Made by a program: the position numbers and the translations under genes. A DNA stretch of 13,094 nt, taken from contig DCJC01000052.1 in the NCBI GenBank assembly GCA_002317355.1, forward strand, positions 1 to 13,094, written 5' to 3'. Shown piece after piece: positions 7,327 through 13,094 of the stretch; positions within the stretch are counted from its first letter, which is position 1, and every line of letters begins with the position of its first letter. The notes under the pieces are model-generated. The model searched no databases. It saw only the letters and a list, made by a program, of their open reading frames with translations, and was not told the DNA's origin. Source of the stretch: Prevotellaceae bacterium UBA1710 (GTDB taxonomy: Bacteria > Bacteroidota > Bacteroidia > Bacteroidales > Bacteroidaceae).

Positions 7327-7556
7327 ATGATAATAAGAAAACTTGGCATAGCTGATAGGAAAGCGTTCTTTGAACTTACAGATGCTGTTGTTGAGACATT
7401 GGCGAATAAGGAATCTTTGATCCTTTCATTCTTGCCACCGCTCATCCAGATAACATCAGCAATCATCTTATGCAGAAGGATGGTTTCAAATTGCATAAGG
7501 TGTTTGAAAGAAGAGGCTATCTGAGGAATATGTATCTGAAAATAATGAATTACTAA
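7327..7556 (+). pseudogene. GNAT acetyltransferase, internally deleted and frameshifted
   Basis: The first frame starts at an ATG 7 nt after the isomerase stop and reads MIIRKLGIADRKAFFELTD, then AVVETLANKESLI, the usual start of a GNAT protein. A second frame, open to the TAA at 7554-7556, reads ATAHPDNISNHLMQKDGFKL, then HKVFERRGYLRNMYLKIMNY, the usual GNAT C-terminus (N-x-x-S then GF). The two frames meet near 7420-7433. Together they cover only about 76 codons where the family has about 170, so roughly 100 codons holding the acetyl-CoA-binding motif are missing. The first frame alone ends at 7522-7524. The gene is almost certainly dead. Confidence 0.82.
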
Positions 7557-7565
7557 TTACAAATA

Positions 7566-8453
7566 ATGAAATCACCAAACTTATTCAAGGAATGTATCTG
7601 GCTAATAAACATCATACATAAATATGGTGAAATAACCTTTGACCAAATTAATAAGGAATGGTCGAATTCTAATATTAGCAACCAACCAAAACTGCATCGC
7701 TCTACTTTCAATCGTCATAGGGATGCAATCTTAGATATATTTGGTATCATTATTGAATGTAAGGGACGCAAATACTACATCCATAATGATCGTGTATTAG
7801 ATGAAGACTCGGTTCAGAACTGGCTCTTCTCTACCCTATCCGTTAATAACATTATCTCGGATAGTATGTCTCTTCAGAATCGTATATTCCTTGAATCGAT
7901 ACCATCAGTAAGGTATCTTGAACTATATGTTGATGCCATGAAGGAAAACCGCAAGGTTGTCATTGATTATCAGAAGTATGGTTCTACTGATGTATCAGAA
8001 CGCATCATAGAACCTTATTTCCTCAAATACCACAAGCGTAGATGGTATATTATGGCAAATACTGCTGATGGCAACAGACTTTTCTCTTTCGATAGAGTTC
8101 TTGGAGCAAGGATATTAGAAGATAAGTTCAGTATTCCTGAAACATTTAATACAAAGGAGTATTTCGCTGATTGTTTTGGTGTGATGCGTGACGAGCGGTA
8201 TCCTGCTCAACGCATCGTTCTCAGAGCTTTCGGTAATGAAAAACACTATATGAATGATCTTCCTGTTCATCATTCACAAAAAGAAATAGCCAAGGGTGAT
8301 GGGTACGTGGATTATGAAATATTCATGCGTCCAACAAGTGATTTCATTGCCCATGTAATGTCGAGAGGTCAATGGCTAAAAGTCGTTTCTCCTCAATCAT
8401 TAGCAGATGAAATTGCCGAAAATCTAAGAAAAACACTCGAAATGTACAAATAA
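7566..8453 (+). CDS. WYL-domain transcriptional regulator
   Basis: The 295-aa protein has an N-terminal winged helix-turn-helix (about 5-73, including ITFDQINKEW and HRSTFNRHRDAILDIFG), a WYL domain (about 115-190, with RIIEPYFLKYHKRRWYIMA; the name motif is W160-Y161-I162) and a C-terminal WCX extension (about 212-292). WYL proteins bind inverted-repeat operators and are thought to sense nucleic-acid or nucleotide ligands. They often control stress, DNA-repair or phage-defence genes. No good promoter lies directly upstream and the gene starts 9 nt after the acetyltransferase remnant, so it may be read from the upstream operon. The 11-bp palindrome at 8489-8517, just downstream and over the next promoter, is a candidate binding site, which would make the small membrane genes its target. 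Confidence 0.9.
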   Translation: MKSPNLFKECIWLINIIHKYGEITFDQINKEWSNSNISNQPKLHRSTFNRHRDAILDIFGIIIECKGRKYYIHNDRVLDEDSVQNWLFSTLSVNNIISDSMSLQNRIFLESIPSVRYLELYVDAMKENRKVVIDYQKYGSTDVSERIIEPYFLKYHKRRWYIMANTADGNRLFSFDRVLGARILEDKFSIPETFNTKEYFADCFGVMRDERYPAQRIVLRAFGNEKHYMNDLPVHHSQKEIAKGDGYVDYEIFMRPTSDFIAHVMSRGQWLKVVSPQSLADEIAENLRKTLEMYK

Positions 8454-8488
8454 TAGTGATTTTTTTTCAAAAAAAATAAACTTTTTTC

Positions 8489-8517
8489 AAAACTGTCCCG
8501 AATGTTGGGACAGTTTT
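8489..8517. promoter_or_regulatory. 11-bp palindrome: candidate WYL operator and/or terminator
   Basis: AAAACTGTCCC (8489-8499) and GGGACAGTTTT (8507-8517) are perfect inverted repeats around the 7-nt spacer GAATGTT. The structure lies 35 nt after the WYL gene stop and ends 4 bp before the -7 box at 8522. It therefore covers the -33 position and spacer of the downstream promoter. As RNA it makes a terminator-like hairpin, but the T-run is only four bases and is followed by CGC. I favour an operator, perhaps doubling as a terminator. Confidence 0.65.
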
Positions 8518-8521
8518 CGCA

Positions 8522-8529
8522 TAATTTTG
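8522..8529 (+). promoter_or_regulatory. -7 promoter box for the small membrane-protein genes
   Basis: TAATTTTG fits TAnnTTTG exactly. No TTTG is found at the expected -33 position, which falls inside the palindrome, so the promoter may depend on or be controlled by a regulator there. Transcription would start near 8536, giving a leader of about 58 nt that contains a weak GGTG/CACC hairpin at 8559-8571. Confidence 0.6.
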
Positions 8530-8580
8530 CACTCAGAAATTAGATTAAAATAATAACAGGTGTTTATCACCATTAATTTC

Positions 8581-8585
8581 GGAGG
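8581..8585 (+). promoter_or_regulatory. Strong Shine-Dalgarno site for the 53-aa ORF
   Basis: GGAGG lies 8 nt before the ATG at 8594. Other genes in this window use A-rich leaders without such a site, so it stands out and supports this very short gene being translated. Confidence 0.75.
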
Positions 8586-8593
8586 ACAAAATT

Positions 8594-8755
8594 ATGAAGA
8601 ATTACATTTACGGTATTCTTGCAGTTATCACTGTAGTTATAGCATCAATATTCATGAATGGTGCTGAGTACAACACAACTTCTCATTATCTTACTGCCGA
8701 GCAGAAGTGTGACATTTATTTGCAGGTTATGGATGGATGTTTCATTCATGAATAG
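8594..8755 (+). CDS. Small single-pass membrane protein (53 aa)
   Basis: The frame from the ATG at 8594 to the TAG at 8753-8755 encodes MKNYIYGILAVITVVIASIF, then a polar tail MNGAEYNTTSHYLTAEQK and a short end with two cysteines (C39, C49). One hydrophobic helix covers about residues 5-21, and only one lysine precedes it. It could be a membrane-anchored small protein or a signal-anchor peptide. I recognise no family. Two facts support its reality: the strong Shine-Dalgarno site, and a stop codon that overlaps the Shine-Dalgarno site (AGGAGGT, 8754-8760) of the next gene, which implies translational coupling. Function is unknown; location after a WYL regulator and a candidate operator hints at a stress or defence role. 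Confidence 0.7.
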   Translation: MKNYIYGILAVITVVIASIFMNGAEYNTTSHYLTAEQKCDIYLQVMDGCFIHE

Positions 8756-8760
8756 GAGGT
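8754..8760 (+). promoter_or_regulatory. Strong Shine-Dalgarno site overlapping the upstream stop codon
   Basis: AGGAGGT lies 6 nt before the ATG at 8767 and overlaps the TAG of the 53-aa ORF. The arrangement suggests coupled translation of the two small membrane proteins and fixes the start of the second one. Confidence 0.75.
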
Positions 8761-8766
8761 TAGGAT

Positions 8767-9120
8767 ATGAGAAGAAAATCATTTGGTGACTTAGTGGCAA
8801 TTGGTTGTGGTTGCGCTATTGTATCTGCCATCATAGGCTTTTTACTCAACTGTGTTATATTTCCTATAGCATATTATATGACACACGATTGCGGTAAGTG
8901 GTTATGCGGTCACAACTATCCAATTACATGGGGATCGTATGCTATAGTAACTGGTATAGTATTCCTGCTGCTATTCGTCATTTCCTATATGTCTGAAAAT
9001 CAGAGCGGAGCAAGAATAAACCACTCACGCATCTATTATAGGCAATCAGAAGATGACCTTGAAACCGACTATTATGATAGTGATATGGAAGGTGCTCCTG
9101 GATATAATGGATTTGAATGA
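8767..9120 (+). CDS. Two-pass membrane protein of unknown function (117 aa)
   Basis: Two hydrophobic segments are visible, about 8-37 (with CGC at 14-16 and C29) and about 55-74. The loop between them, THDCGKWLCGHNY (39-51), has paired cysteines (C42, C47) and histidines (H40, H49) and could form a disulfide or bind metal. The C-terminal 40 residues are soluble and acidic, with SEDDLETDYYDSDMEG at 94-109. I recognise no family. It is translationally coupled to the 53-aa gene and probably shares the promoter at 8522. Together they look like a small membrane module next to a WYL regulator, but nothing in the sequence fixes a function. Confidence 0.75.
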   Translation: MRRKSFGDLVAIGCGCAIVSAIIGFLLNCVIFPIAYYMTHDCGKWLCGHNYPITWGSYAIVTGIVFLLLFVISYMSENQSGARINHSRIYYRQSEDDLETDYYDSDMEGAPGYNGFE

Positions 9121-9135
9121 TATTCAGAAGGTAAT

Positions 9136-9264
9136 AGAGCCTCTCCCCCGCCCTGACACCGCAGGGAGGGAAGTCGGAGATTCTTGCTCTGGCAAGCATC
9201 CCTAAGGGCTGAGCGGAGTATCTCCGAGTATGTGCCAGCTGGTGTGCGGATGGGGAGAGGCTCT
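9136..9264. repeat. 129-bp inverted-repeat element between convergent genes, MITE-like or bidirectional terminator
   Basis: The ends AGAGCCTCTCCCC (9136-9148) and GGGGAGAGGCTCT (9252-9264) are perfect 13-bp inverted repeats. Inside lie further pairings: CCCTG/CAGGG (9151-9155 with 9162-9166), CGGAGAT with ATCTCCG, and TGGCA with TGCCA. The whole could fold as one branched RNA. It starts 16 nt after the 117-aa gene and stops 3 nt before the stop codon of the glycosidase, so it may also terminate both genes. Its size and its G/C-rich ends with a subterminal hairpin resemble the element at 12162-12291. Confidence 0.6.
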
Positions 9265-9267
9265 TTC

Positions 9268-12138
9268 TTACCAATAAATTTTTACTGGCCCATTAAGTCC
9301 TGATGGCATTGGCTTCCAACGACCGTACTGACGATACTTATAGTTGATATCCACAATGTTTATGTCTTCAAACTTACGCCATGGAATCTTACGCTTATCC
9401 ATATCCGCAATACGATTGGCAGGAAGATTAGTTACTTCTATACGTAGTTTGTTGTCTGTTGGCTTTAGGATTGAGCTGCGGAATGTAAGTATATAAGGTA
9501 CACACCAAGCACAACCAACATACTCATCATTGATATACACACGTGCTGACTCACGAACATCACCAAGGTCAATCACCCAACGCTTACTTTCTACCTTACC
9601 CTTTACACTTTCTACTTTACTCTCTTGACCCTTTACACTTTCTACTTTACTCTCTTTACCCTTTACTCTTTCCACTTTACTCTTTACCCTTTCTACTTTA
9701 CTCTCTTTACCCTTTACTCTTTTCACATTACTCTTTACACTTTCTACTTTACTCTCTTGTTCGTCATTTGGTAAATCGAAAGTAGTTTCATAGACACCAG
9801 TACCCATTGTTACCTTTGTCTTCTCGTTGAGATTTTCCCATGTACCAAGACAATCTAAAGTGAATGATTCATTTACCTCAGGTGCTTCTTCTATGAAATG
9901 GAGCGTCCACTTTGAATTTGGAATTATGACTTTTGACTCTTGACTTTCTACTTTACCCTTTACACTTTCTACTTTACCCTCTTTACCCTTTACACTTTCT
10001 ACTTTACCCTCCTGACTTTCATCCTGTGGCTCATTGAATGTCTGAAGTATCATGGATTCGCCAGAACGGAGAGCGATATTAACCTCACCCCCTCCCCTTA
10101 TTCCTACGGAGAATTGTTTGCCAGTAAGTGGATCAACACCAATAATCTGAGCGAAGTCAACGGTTAGGTTCACATTTCTGTTCACATCATTTGGTGTGAG
10201 ATTTGCTATGAAATAATGATATCCAGCTTCATTCTTACGGCGTATAACCTTGAGACCAAGCTTATTACGCATTGGCTCTGGATTACAGCATACTTCCATA
10301 TCCTCAGGCTTTACGCCAATGAGAATCTTTGCTCCTTGTGCCTTTAGTTGAGCGATATGCGCCTTGACTGCATCTGTCATTATTGTACTGTCGCTTGGGA
10401 TGATAAGTCCCTTGTAAGGCTGTCCTGCAGCTGTAACGAGGCTTCCATCCTTGAAGGTTGTTGTGAGAAGGAATTTCTCGCTGATATAATCGCAATCATA
10501 GCCCGCCTTGTCTATCTTATTGACTGTCTCAGCAAACTCAGGAGCGAGTTCACCCATGGCATGAATGGAGAACTGCATGAGGCGTTGCTCTTTGGTGTTC
10601 TTCACCCACATATCCCTAACTGGAAGCAATACAAGGAAGTCGTTGTCTGGCTTACCCCATTGCAGATATGTCTGGCAACGCTCTATGTACTTCATAAGCT
10701 CTGGAGCATCTCGCCAGATAGTGTTTGTAGGACTCATATCCACCGATGCATAGAATTTCCATCCTGGCCATGGATCATCCTTAGGACTATAGCACGTGCC
10801 ATGGAAATACACATTATTTACACCTGCACAGAACATAAGGTCGAGGTCTGGCTTCATCTGTGAGAGCGATGTGCGGAAGTGCTCTGTAAGCCATGTGAAG
10901 GTTTCGCTCGATGTAAGTTTCTTACCATTGATATGAGAAGCAGAAGCCGCATATTTCAGCATAGAGAAGTCAGAATCGTTCTTGCGGGTGTATTTGGCAT
11001 CATTACGTAATCCCTTGATACCGAAGTTGGTAAGTCCGAATCCTTCAATCTCTGGTATATCTACTGCTGAATAGCAATCTATAAGGTTTGCAGGCGAACC
11101 ATGAGCTTGATTTCTTGTTATGGCACCATGCTGATGCGCCCACTCTGTCCATGTCTGGGTGAAGTTCTCAAAGATGAGTTCACCGAGGGTTTCACGATAG
11201 TCAGACACAACTTTCTTGTCGCCATCAACGAGTTTCTCAATGTTGTCTTCAAGTCGATAGCCACGGCGCTTCTCAAACTCAGGAAAGAGGTCGGGAGTGT
11301 AATCTGCCTGACTAACCTCATACGAGTCGTTGAAGAAGGTATGTGGATATGGTGTATTCGTCTTGTCGAAGGCTTCGCTGATGTGGTTGAGATAGTTGAG
11401 TACAGCTTGTTTGTTGAAGTGGTCAACAACAAAGCCATCGCCTCCAGGGGCAGCACGCTTAACCATCATAACGCCCATCTGCTTCCAAAGTCCGATGATG
11501 CGCCAATCACCCTTCCCTATCTTCTTCTTTCGGTCGATAGGCTCAAGATAGCCCTTGGCATTAAATTGCAGTTGCAGGAAGTTATCGCCACTTGCATCCG
11601 ACTTACGATAGGCATAGACGGCAAGTACGCGCTTATCATCGAGAGTGTCAGGCACTTCGATAAATGTAGTATCGTCAATCTGAATTGGTAATGGCTTTGG
11701 AGGTAACAGCTTTAGTTTCTTTATTTTAGATGAATGGATAAGTGTATCAGCAACAAGGAGTTTGGAGGCACTCTCTTCTATAGGCACCCAAGGTCCACCG
11801 AAAGGCCATCCTGTGCCCGTTGCCATATCAATCTGAATGCCAAGTCGATTGCCTTCTGACTGAATATAGCGAAGCATTTCCATCCATTTAGGTGATAGGA
11901 ATTCTATGTTGTTCTGCTCGTTGCCCGTCACGCCATAGATAGGAGTTATTTCGAGTGCACCTATACCGCATTTCGCATATTGCTCCATATTCCAAGTTAC
12001 GTTCTCCTTGTCGAGAGCAGAGCCCATAAGCCACCAGCGTGAACCGGGTTTGGTCGTAGTCGAACTGCCTGGCACTACTTGCGCCAATGCTGAGGATGCA
12101 AACAACAATGATATAATAGATACAGATAATGTCTTCAT
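9268..12138 (-). CDS. Secreted GH106-like glycoside hydrolase (alpha-L-rhamnosidase-type) with in-frame repeat insertions
   Basis: The 956-aa protein starts with a signal peptide (cleavage likely after ASSALA at 14-19; no lipobox). The N-terminal catalytic part has the GH106-type blocks PGSRWWLMGSALDKENVTWN (31-50), IGALEITPIYGV (59-70) and MATGTGWPFGGP (105-116). Conserved acidic residues follow in HTFFNDSYE (266-274), IPEIEGFG (361-368) and SSETFTWL (410-417), but I cannot say which are catalytic. A C-terminal galactose-binding-like beta-sandwich (about 740-956) holds VYINDEYVGCAWCVPY and ends GLNGPVKIYW. GH106 enzymes remove alpha-L-rhamnose from plant polysaccharides such as rhamnogalacturonan. 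Two lysine/glutamate/valine-rich insertions, 708-738 and 794-852, split the linker and the beta-sandwich. The frame is intact throughout. No promoter is evident in the 151-bp gap to rlmH, so read-through from rlmH is possible. Confidence 0.85.
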   Translation of the reverse strand: MKTLSVSIISLLFASSALAQVVPGSSTTTKPGSRWWLMGSALDKENVTWNMEQYAKCGIGALEITPIYGVTGNEQNNIEFLSPKWMEMLRYIQSEGNRLGIQIDMATGTGWPFGGPWVPIEESASKLLVADTLIHSSKIKKLKLLPPKPLPIQIDDTTFIEVPDTLDDKRVLAVYAYRKSDASGDNFLQLQFNAKGYLEPIDRKKKIGKGDWRIIGLWKQMGVMMVKRAAPGGDGFVVDHFNKQAVLNYLNHISEAFDKTNTPYPHTFFNDSYEVSQADYTPDLFPEFEKRRGYRLEDNIEKLVDGDKKVVSDYRETLGELIFENFTQTWTEWAHQHGAITRNQAHGSPANLIDCYSAVDIPEIEGFGLTNFGIKGLRNDAKYTRKNDSDFSMLKYAASASHINGKKLTSSETFTWLTEHFRTSLSQMKPDLDLMFCAGVNNVYFHGTCYSPKDDPWPGWKFYASVDMSPTNTIWRDAPELMKYIERCQTYLQWGKPDNDFLVLLPVRDMWVKNTKEQRLMQFSIHAMGELAPEFAETVNKIDKAGYDCDYISEKFLLTTTFKDGSLVTAAGQPYKGLIIPSDSTIMTDAVKAHIAQLKAQGAKILIGVKPEDMEVCCNPEPMRNKLGLKVIRRKNEAGYHYFIANLTPNDVNRNVNLTVDFAQIIGVDPLTGKQFSVGIRGGGEVNIALRSGESMILQTFNEPQDESQEGKVESVKGKEGKVESVKGKVESQESKVIIPNSKWTLHFIEEAPEVNESFTLDCLGTWENLNEKTKVTMGTGVYETTFDLPNDEQESKVESVKSNVKRVKGKESKVERVKSKVERVKGKESKVESVKGQESKVESVKGKVESKRWVIDLGDVRESARVYINDEYVGCAWCVPYILTFRSSILKPTDNKLRIEVTNLPANRIADMDKRKIPWRKFEDINIVDINYKYRQYGRWKPMPSGLNGPVKIYW
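9581..9758. repeat. In-gene tandem repeat array A, 21/30-bp units
   Basis: On the plus strand the array is built from CTTTACACTTTCTACTTTAC-type units. On the coding strand it gives residues 794-852, with 7-residue units (KSNVKRV, KSKVERV) and 10-residue units (KGKESKVERV, KGKESKVESV, KGQESKVESV). Units are 21 or 30 bp, always a multiple of three, so the frame survives. The array interrupts the C-terminal beta-sandwich between TTFDLP (785-790) and RWVIDLGDV (853-861). Confidence 0.9.
9932..10020. repeat. In-gene tandem repeat array B, same unit as array A
   Basis: About 89 bp of the same CTTTACACTTTCTACTTTAC-type sequence encodes residues 707-736 (EGKVESV, KGKEGKVESV, KGKVESQESKV). It lies between the end of the catalytic part (LQTFNEPQDE) and the beta-sandwich start (NSKWTLHF). 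Its right end includes GACTTTTGACTCTTGACTTT, a simpler variant that looks like intergenic repeat DNA. Sharing of the unit with array A suggests one repeat family inserted twice. Confidence 0.88.
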
Positions 12139-12161
12139 TTTTTTAGGTTTTAGTTTTAAAA

Positions 12162-12291
12162 CGCCCTCTAAATCCCCTTGTTTAGGGGGACTTAACTCGC
12201 GGTGTGGTGTCTTGAATCTTATTGAAAACCACTCACTAACAGCCTTCTGTGCGTGAGAATCTTCCCCCTAAAGGTGGATAAGAGGGGGGCT
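12162..12291. repeat. About 130-bp inverted-repeat element, MITE-like
   Basis: The left end is GCCCTCTAAATCC, CCTTGTTTAGGGGGACTT. The right end, read in reverse complement, is AGCCCCCCTCTTATCCACC, TTTAGGGGGAAG. The two ends align over about 30 bp with small gaps. The element fills the gap between the glycosidase start (12138) and the rlmH stop codon, which its right end overlaps. A subterminal CCCC-loop-GGGG hairpin lies in the left end. It is a non-coding dispersed-repeat candidate. Confidence 0.6.
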
Positions 12292-12760
12292 ACTCATGGT
12301 GATACGGCTCTCCCTTGATTATGGTGCAGGCTCTGTAAATCTGCTCTGTAAACACGAGGCGAACCATCTGGTGCGAGAAGGTCATCTTCGAGAGACTTAT
12401 CTTCTCGTTGGCTCTCTGGTACATTGCCTCAGAGAATCCGTAAGGACCACCAATAACGAAGACAAGACGACGAACGGATGCATTCTTCTGCTCTATCCAA
12501 CGTGCGAACTCCACAGAACGGAAATCCTTGCCATGCTCATCGAGAAGCACTACATGATCAGATGGTTGAAGCTTTGCAAGCACCAGTTCACCCTCACGCT
12601 CTTTCTGCTGAGATTCAGAGAGAGCCTTCGTATTCTTTAGTTCGGGAATGACGGTAATTGAGAAAGGCATGTAGTGCCCAATCCTTGACGTATAGTCATC
12701 GATTCCTGCCTGAAAATGCTTATCGTTAGTCTTGCCGATTAGTATGAGTTCTGTCTTCAT
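12290..12760 (-). CDS. rlmH: 23S rRNA (pseudouridine1915-N3)-methyltransferase RlmH
   Basis: The 156-aa SPOUT methyltransferase methylates N3 of pseudouridine 1915 in helix 69 of 23S rRNA, acting on assembled ribosomes with S-adenosylmethionine. The trefoil-knot cofactor motifs are all present: VLLDEHGKDF (71-80), FVIGGPYGFS (101-110) and LSKMTFSHQMVR (123-134). EQIYRA (139-144) and the typical terminal KGEPYHHE follow. Length is standard and the end is complete, although an inverted-repeat element abuts the stop codon. The start ATG at 12758-12760 gives the usual MK N-terminus and lies about 20 nt after the predicted transcription start. It is a conserved core gene and a good anchor for comparing this locus between genomes. 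Confidence 0.97.
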   Translation of the reverse strand: MKTELILIGKTNDKHFQAGIDDYTSRIGHYMPFSITVIPELKNTKALSESQQKEREGELVLAKLQPSDHVVLLDEHGKDFRSVEFARWIEQKNASVRRLVFVIGGPYGFSEAMYQRANEKISLSKMTFSHQMVRLVFTEQIYRACTIIKGEPYHHE

Positions 12761-12785
12761 TAGTGATTTAGTTTCATTTCACTTG

Positions 12786-12817
12786 CAAATATACAACAAA
12801 AAAGTCATTCGTCCAAA
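12786..12817 (-). promoter_or_regulatory. Bacteroidota-type promoter of rlmH
   Basis: On the minus strand TTTG (12814-12817) and TATATTTG (12786-12793) are separated by 20 nt, an exact match to the TTTG-N19-21-TAnnTTTG pattern. The leader to the rlmH ATG is only about 20 nt. Confidence 0.8.
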
Positions 12818-12889
12818 TTATTCGTGCAAAACAAACAAATTTTCGTAAATTTTCCTTTTTCCGAAGAGTTGCTTTCGCTTTCTAAAAAA

Positions 12890-12922
12890 ACAAAAGAAAA
12901 CAAAAGAGAACAAAAGAAAACC
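12890..12922. repeat. Three short tandem repeats, AACAAAAGAAA type
   Basis: Three nearly identical 11-nt units, two AACAAAAGAAA-like and one with GAG in place of GAA, run in tandem. They lie in the gene-free stretch right of rlmH. Confidence 0.6.
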
Positions 12923-12937
12923 ATTTTATTTGTTTTA

Positions 12938-13079
12938 TTACTGTCCGGTAAACATATGTAACGTCAGTTCGACCAATTTGTACCCCTCGATATGAATACG
13001 CACCTTTGGTGCTGAACTGACAAAAATTCTTCGCTTGGACTCAGGCACTTCGTGGAGTCCCAATCTTCACAATCTTTAC
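12938..13079 (-). other. Start-less open frame in a gene-free stretch, possible dispersed-repeat relic
   Basis: The 334 bases right of the rlmH start hold no convincing gene. On the minus strand, however, a frame is open for about 45 codons from just after a TGA near 13080 to TAA at 12938-12940. It reads SSAPKVRIHIEGYKLVELTL and ends HMFTGQ. There is no plausible start in the window. I have an unverified impression of seeing this C-terminus repeatedly in Prevotella-group genomes as a tiny hypothetical protein, which would make it part of a dispersed element. An 8-bp inverted repeat (GTCAGTTC 12963-12970, GAACTGAC 13014-13021) lies inside it. Confidence 0.35.
13037..13060. repeat. Hairpin in the right-hand intergenic region
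   Basis: GGACTC (13037-13042) pairs with GAGTCC (13055-13060), and CAC/GTG extend the stem over a TTC loop after a small AGG bulge. No T-run follows, so it is not a clear terminator. It may be part of the same dispersed element as the neighbouring open frame. Confidence 0.45.
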
Positions 13080-13094
13080 AATCTTAATCCATTA

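Noticed and set aside
9160..9180. Resemblance of GAGGGAAGTCGGAG to the RNase P RNA core
   Set aside because: The core GAGGAAAGTCC is not matched, the element is about 129 nt, far too short, and the other conserved RNase P segments are absent.
9543..9785. Plus-strand frame rich in HFLLYSLYPLL-type repeats
   Set aside because: It is a by-product of repeat array A, which is open in several frames. The opposite strand belongs to a clearly homologous glycosidase.
9581..10020. CRISPR array
   Set aside because: Units are contiguous 21/30-bp repeats without unique spacers and are translated within a gene.
12938..13021. End of an insertion sequence starting at CTGTCCGGTAAAC
   Set aside because: No transposase, matching terminal repeat or target duplication can be seen inside the window.

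Overview
The window looks like chromosomal DNA of a gut or oral Bacteroidota, most likely a Prevotella/Segatella-type Bacteroidales. Reasons: several promoters fit the Bacteroidota pattern (TTTG, about 19-20 nt, TAnnTTTG); most starts are preceded by A-rich leaders instead of Shine-Dalgarno sites; and the gene content includes a TonB-dependent receptor, a secreted GH106-type glycosidase and a GPH-type sugar symporter remnant. The genus assignment is an inference.

Layout. (1) 1-111 is the lysine-rich tail of a gene entering from the left. A shared hairpin terminator (178-213) separates it from the convergent minus-strand B12 operon. (2) 219-4354, minus strand: promoter, cobalamin riboswitch, TonB-dependent outer-membrane receptor, then a PepSY-type inner-membrane protein 3 nt downstream. 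This is probably a corrinoid uptake unit with a possible reductase. (3) 4355-4733: divergent intergenic region with a 14-bp palindrome and two families of 11-nt tandem repeats. (4) 4734-8453, plus strand: a DUF2238/YjdF-like membrane protein whose 3' end runs into the C-terminal remnant of a sugar symporter, an FMN-dependent alpha-hydroxy-acid dehydrogenase homologue lacking the usual substrate arginine, a TIM-barrel sugar-phosphate isomerase/epimerase, a deleted and frameshifted GNAT acetyltransferase, and a WYL-domain regulator. It reads as a small catabolic operon that has lost its transporter and acetyltransferase. (5) 8489-9120: an 11-bp palindrome over the spacer of a Bacteroidota -7 box, followed by two small membrane-protein genes with unusually strong Shine-Dalgarno sites. 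It is a candidate WYL-controlled mini-operon. (6) 9136-12291, minus strand: a 956-aa GH106-like glycosidase bracketed by two inverted-repeat elements of about 130 bp. The gene has been invaded in frame, at two places, by a KGKVESV-type repeat. (7) 12290-12817, minus strand: rlmH with a clear promoter. (8) 12818-13094: no convincing gene; short repeats, hairpins and a start-less open frame that may belong to a dispersed repeat.

The most unusual features are the repeat invasion of the glycosidase, the decayed operon with its gene-end fusion, and the WYL/palindrome/small-membrane-protein unit. No CRISPR array, tRNA, rRNA or complete insertion sequence was seen.
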